From Atopobium sp. UBA1382 (GTDB taxonomy: Bacteria; Actinomycetota; Coriobacteriia; Coriobacteriales; Atopobiaceae), in contig DBQY01000002.1 in the NCBI GenBank assembly GCA_002305805.1, positions 16,498 through 57,887 of the forward strand: a DNA stretch of 41,390 nucleotides. The letters run 5' to 3'. A program made the translations under genes and the position numbers. Numbering within the stretch: the first letter of the stretch is position 1; each line of letters begins with the position of its first letter. The notes under the pieces are model-generated. The model saw only the letters and a list, made by a program, of their open reading frames with translations, ran no database searches and was not told the origin of the DNA. Positions 39,322-41,390 of the stretch are shown in pieces.

Positions 39322-41245
39322 GCCCGCCGCCGCGCGCGGACGCGCGCCCAAGTCGATCGGACGCACGGCGCTGCGCGTCCTCAAGATGCTGCGGAAGTTC
39401 TACCCCGTGATGCTGCCGACCGTGGCCATCTGCATCCTCGTGCAGTGCGTGGTCCAGGCCACGCCCAACGTCTTCATGGAGCGCTGCCTTACCGTCGTGG
39501 GCGAGTTCTGGGAGAGCGGCGACTGGGCGGCCGCCCAGCCCGAGGTCTTCAAGAACGCCGCGATTCTCGCCGTCATGTACTTCCTGAGCCTCATCTGCAA
39601 CGCCGTGTGGCAGCAGCTCATGGCAATCCTCACGCAGGGTGCGCTCAAGAAGTTCCGCTGCCTCATGTTCGACCACATGCAGGACCTGCCGATCCGCTAC
39701 TTTGACACGCACCCGCACGGCGACATCATGAGCTACTACACCAACGACGTCGACGCCCTGCGCCAGATGATCGCGCAGTCGCTGCCGCAGCTCTTCCTCA
39801 CGACGCTCATGCTGATCTCCGTGAGCTGCATCATGATCTACTACAGCCTGCCGCTGACGCTCGTCGTGGTGGGCGGCGCCGCGATCATGGCGCTTCTCGC
39901 CAAGACGCTGGCCGGTCGCTCCGCGAGGAACTTCCTGCGCACCCAGCGCGCAGTGGCGACCGTCGAGGGTCACGTCGAGGAGGTCATGAACGGCGAGAAG
40001 GTCGTCAAGGTCTTCTGCCACGAGCGCCAGACCGAGGCAGCCTTCGACGTGCTGAACGACGAGCTCGAGGCCGCGGCGCGCGCCGCCAACTCCTACGCAA
40101 ACACGCTCATGCCGATTCTCATGAACATGGGCAACCTGCTCTACGTGGTGGTTGCCGTAGCGAGCGGCATCTTTCTCGTCACGGGCATCCCCAACCCCTC
40201 GATCTCGGGTCTGCCGCTCACGATTGCCGTGGCGGTGCCGTTCCTCAACATGACCAAGCAGTTCGCTAACCAGATCGGCCAGATCTCCAACCAGGTGAAC
40301 TCCGTCGTCATGGGCCTCGCCGGCGCCGAGCGCATCTTCGAGCTGCTGGACGAGCCCATCGAGGAGGACGAGGGCTACGTCGAGCTCGTAGCCTGCACGA
40401 TCGACCGCGACGGCAAGGTCACCGAGTGCGACCGTCGAGCCCACGACTGGGCGGGACAGTGGGCCTGGCGCCACCCGCACCAAGCCGATGGCAGCGTCAC
40501 CTACACCCCGCTCGCCGGCGACGTGCGCCTCTTCGACGTGGACTTTGCCTACGAGCCGGGACACACCGTGCTCCACAACGTCTCGCTCTACGCCAAGCCG
40601 GGCCAGAAGGTCGCCTTCGTGGGCGCCACCGGTGCGGGCAAGACCACGATCACCAACCTGCTGAACCGCTTCTATGACATAGAGGACGGCAAGATCCGCT
40701 ACGACGGCATCAACATCAACAAGATCAAGAAGCCCGACCTGAGGCGGTCCCTGGGCGTCGTCCTGCAGGACGTGAACCTGTTCACGGGCACCGTCATGGA
40801 CAACATCCGCTACGGGCGCCTCGACGCCACGGATGACGAGTGCATCGCCGCTGCGCGCCTGGCCGGCGCCGACGACTTCGTGCGCAGGCTCCCCGACGGC
40901 TACGACACCATGCTCACGGACAACGGCTCCAACCTGTCGCAGGGGCAGCGCCAGCTGCTCTCCATCGCGCGCGCGGCGGTGGCCGATCCGCCGGTCACGG
41001 TGCTGGACGAGGCCACGTCCTCGATCGACACGCGCACCGAGGCGATCGTCCAGCGAGGCATGGACGCGCTCATGACCGGGCGCACCACGTTCGTCATCGC
41101 GCACCGCCTGAGCACGGTCCGCAACTCCGACGTCATCATCGTGCTCGACCACGGCCGCATCATCGAGCGCGGCACGCACGACGAGCTGATCGCAAAGAAG
41201 GGCACCTACTACCAGCTCTACACCGGCGCCTTCGAGCTCGAGTAG
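39311..41245 (+). CDS. Heterodimeric ABC exporter, catalytic subunit (pair 2)
   Basis: 644 residues, paralogous to the product at 34540-36564 but with an N-terminal polar region about 30 residues shorter. It shares the inter-domain insertion (CTIDRDGKVTECDRRA, WAWRHPHQADGS). Walker A GATGAGKTT, signature NLSQGQRQLLSIAR, Walker B VLDEATSSID and H-loop VIAHRLSTV are canonical, so it provides the hydrolytic site for the pair-2 exporter. ATG 39311 is preceded by GGAGGTGAG. A strong terminator follows at 41267. Confidence 0.93.
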   Translation: MADKPAAARGRAPKSIGRTALRVLKMLRKFYPVMLPTVAICILVQCVVQATPNVFMERCLTVVGEFWESGDWAAAQPEVFKNAAILAVMYFLSLICNAVWQQLMAILTQGALKKFRCLMFDHMQDLPIRYFDTHPHGDIMSYYTNDVDALRQMIAQSLPQLFLTTLMLISVSCIMIYYSLPLTLVVVGGAAIMALLAKTLAGRSARNFLRTQRAVATVEGHVEEVMNGEKVVKVFCHERQTEAAFDVLNDELEAAARAANSYANTLMPILMNMGNLLYVVVAVASGIFLVTGIPNPSISGLPLTIAVAVPFLNMTKQFANQIGQISNQVNSVVMGLAGAERIFELLDEPIEEDEGYVELVACTIDRDGKVTECDRRAHDWAGQWAWRHPHQADGSVTYTPLAGDVRLFDVDFAYEPGHTVLHNVSLYAKPGQKVAFVGATGAGKTTITNLLNRFYDIEDGKIRYDGININKIKKPDLRRSLGVVLQDVNLFTGTVMDNIRYGRLDATDDECIAAARLAGADDFVRRLPDGYDTMLTDNGSNLSQGQRQLLSIARAAVADPPVTVLDEATSSIDTRTEAIVQRGMDALMTGRTTFVIAHRLSTVRNSDVIIVLDHGRIIERGTHDELIAKKGTYYQLYTGAFELE

Positions 41246-41266
41246 CCCAGCCCCCACGAGCGACCC

Positions 41267-41337
41267 ACGCCCGCCGACGTTCCTCCAGGAAGTGCGCTTC
41301 GCGGAACTTCCTTCCGGAACGTCGGCGGGCGTTTCTT
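41267..41337 (+). terminator. Intrinsic terminator of the marR-ABC operon
   Basis: A 17-bp outer stem (41267-41283 with 41316-41332) encloses an inner AGGAAGT/ACTTCCT stem (41287-41293, 41306-41312). It is followed by TTTCTT. It is 22 bases past the stop codon. Confidence 0.88.
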
Positions 41338-41341
41338 GTCG

Positions 41342-41390
41342 GCTGAACTTCTAAGAATTGCCATCCGGGGGTGCGGACGAAAAGTTGGAC
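41342..41390 (-). repeat. Possible stray unit of the 31-bp repeat family
   Basis: On the minus strand ATTCTTAGAAGTTC (complement of about 41345-41358) matches the core of the third plus unit of the 36.8-kb array (ATTCTTAGAAGTAC). The ACAAGG head is not conserved. The window ends here, so further units could lie beyond it. Confidence 0.35.

Overview
This window is high-GC chromosomal DNA from a bacterium. The gene content suggests an actinobacterium of the class Coriobacteriia, most likely an Olsenella/Atopobiaceae-type genome. The clues are GC-rich wobble positions, an Actinobacteria-like infC-rpmI-rplT cluster, membrane-bound LuxR-type regulators and short structured intergenic regions. The taxonomic call is inference; no 16S rRNA gene is present. 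Almost all genes have clear AGGAG-type ribosome binding sites. Most operons use ATGA or TAATG stop/start overlaps.

Layout. 1-1797 (+): end of ilvB, then ilvN and ilvC (branched-chain amino acid synthesis). 1880-4732 (-): a membrane acyltransferase and an unusual membrane regulator with two LuxR-type helix-turn-helix domains. 4891-6071 (-): infC-rpmI-rplT with a structured leader and an apparent AUA start codon. 6358-7070: ferritin (-) and tRNA-Leu(CAA) (+). 7241-13612 (-): a RecJ nuclease fused to a RecQ-like helicase, an RSH (p)ppGpp enzyme and a metallo-beta-lactamase-fold hydrolase. 13783-21262: mostly minus-strand genes, including three queuosine tRNA-modification genes (tgt, queA, queH), HPr, a CorA-type transporter, a nitroreductase and a DUF3267-like membrane protein. 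One plus-strand tail-anchored coiled-coil gene lies among them. 21346-25098 (+): a methionyl-tRNA synthetase-like enzyme with an atypical KMSKS loop, and an alpha/beta hydrolase fused to a GNAT domain. 25117-32382 (-): a complete phosphate regulon, pstS-pstC-pstA-pstB-pstB-phoU-phoP-phoR in transcription order. 32709-41245 (+): two homologous heterodimeric ABC exporters, the second led by a MarR regulator.

How the genes work together. The Pst transporter takes up phosphate and PhoU/PhoR/PhoP sense it; a row of TTACA repeats upstream of pstS looks like a Pho box. The two ABC exporter operons share an almost identical promoter-operator (GGTACC half-sites around a GAAATATCGC core, overlapping a TTGA(C/A)A -35). 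The MarR protein encoded in the second operon therefore probably controls both.

Most unusual non-coding structure. (i) A ~200-bp element at 23377-23580 is built almost entirely of interlocked perfect inverted repeats that allow two mutually exclusive global folds. (ii) Eight degenerate units at an exact 31-bp period, arranged as two divergent sets of four, lie at 36632-36903 between the exporter operons. (iii) Several perfect long palindromes sit in intergenic DNA. These, with the double-HTH membrane regulator and the RecJ-helicase fusion, are the best candidates for undescribed biology.
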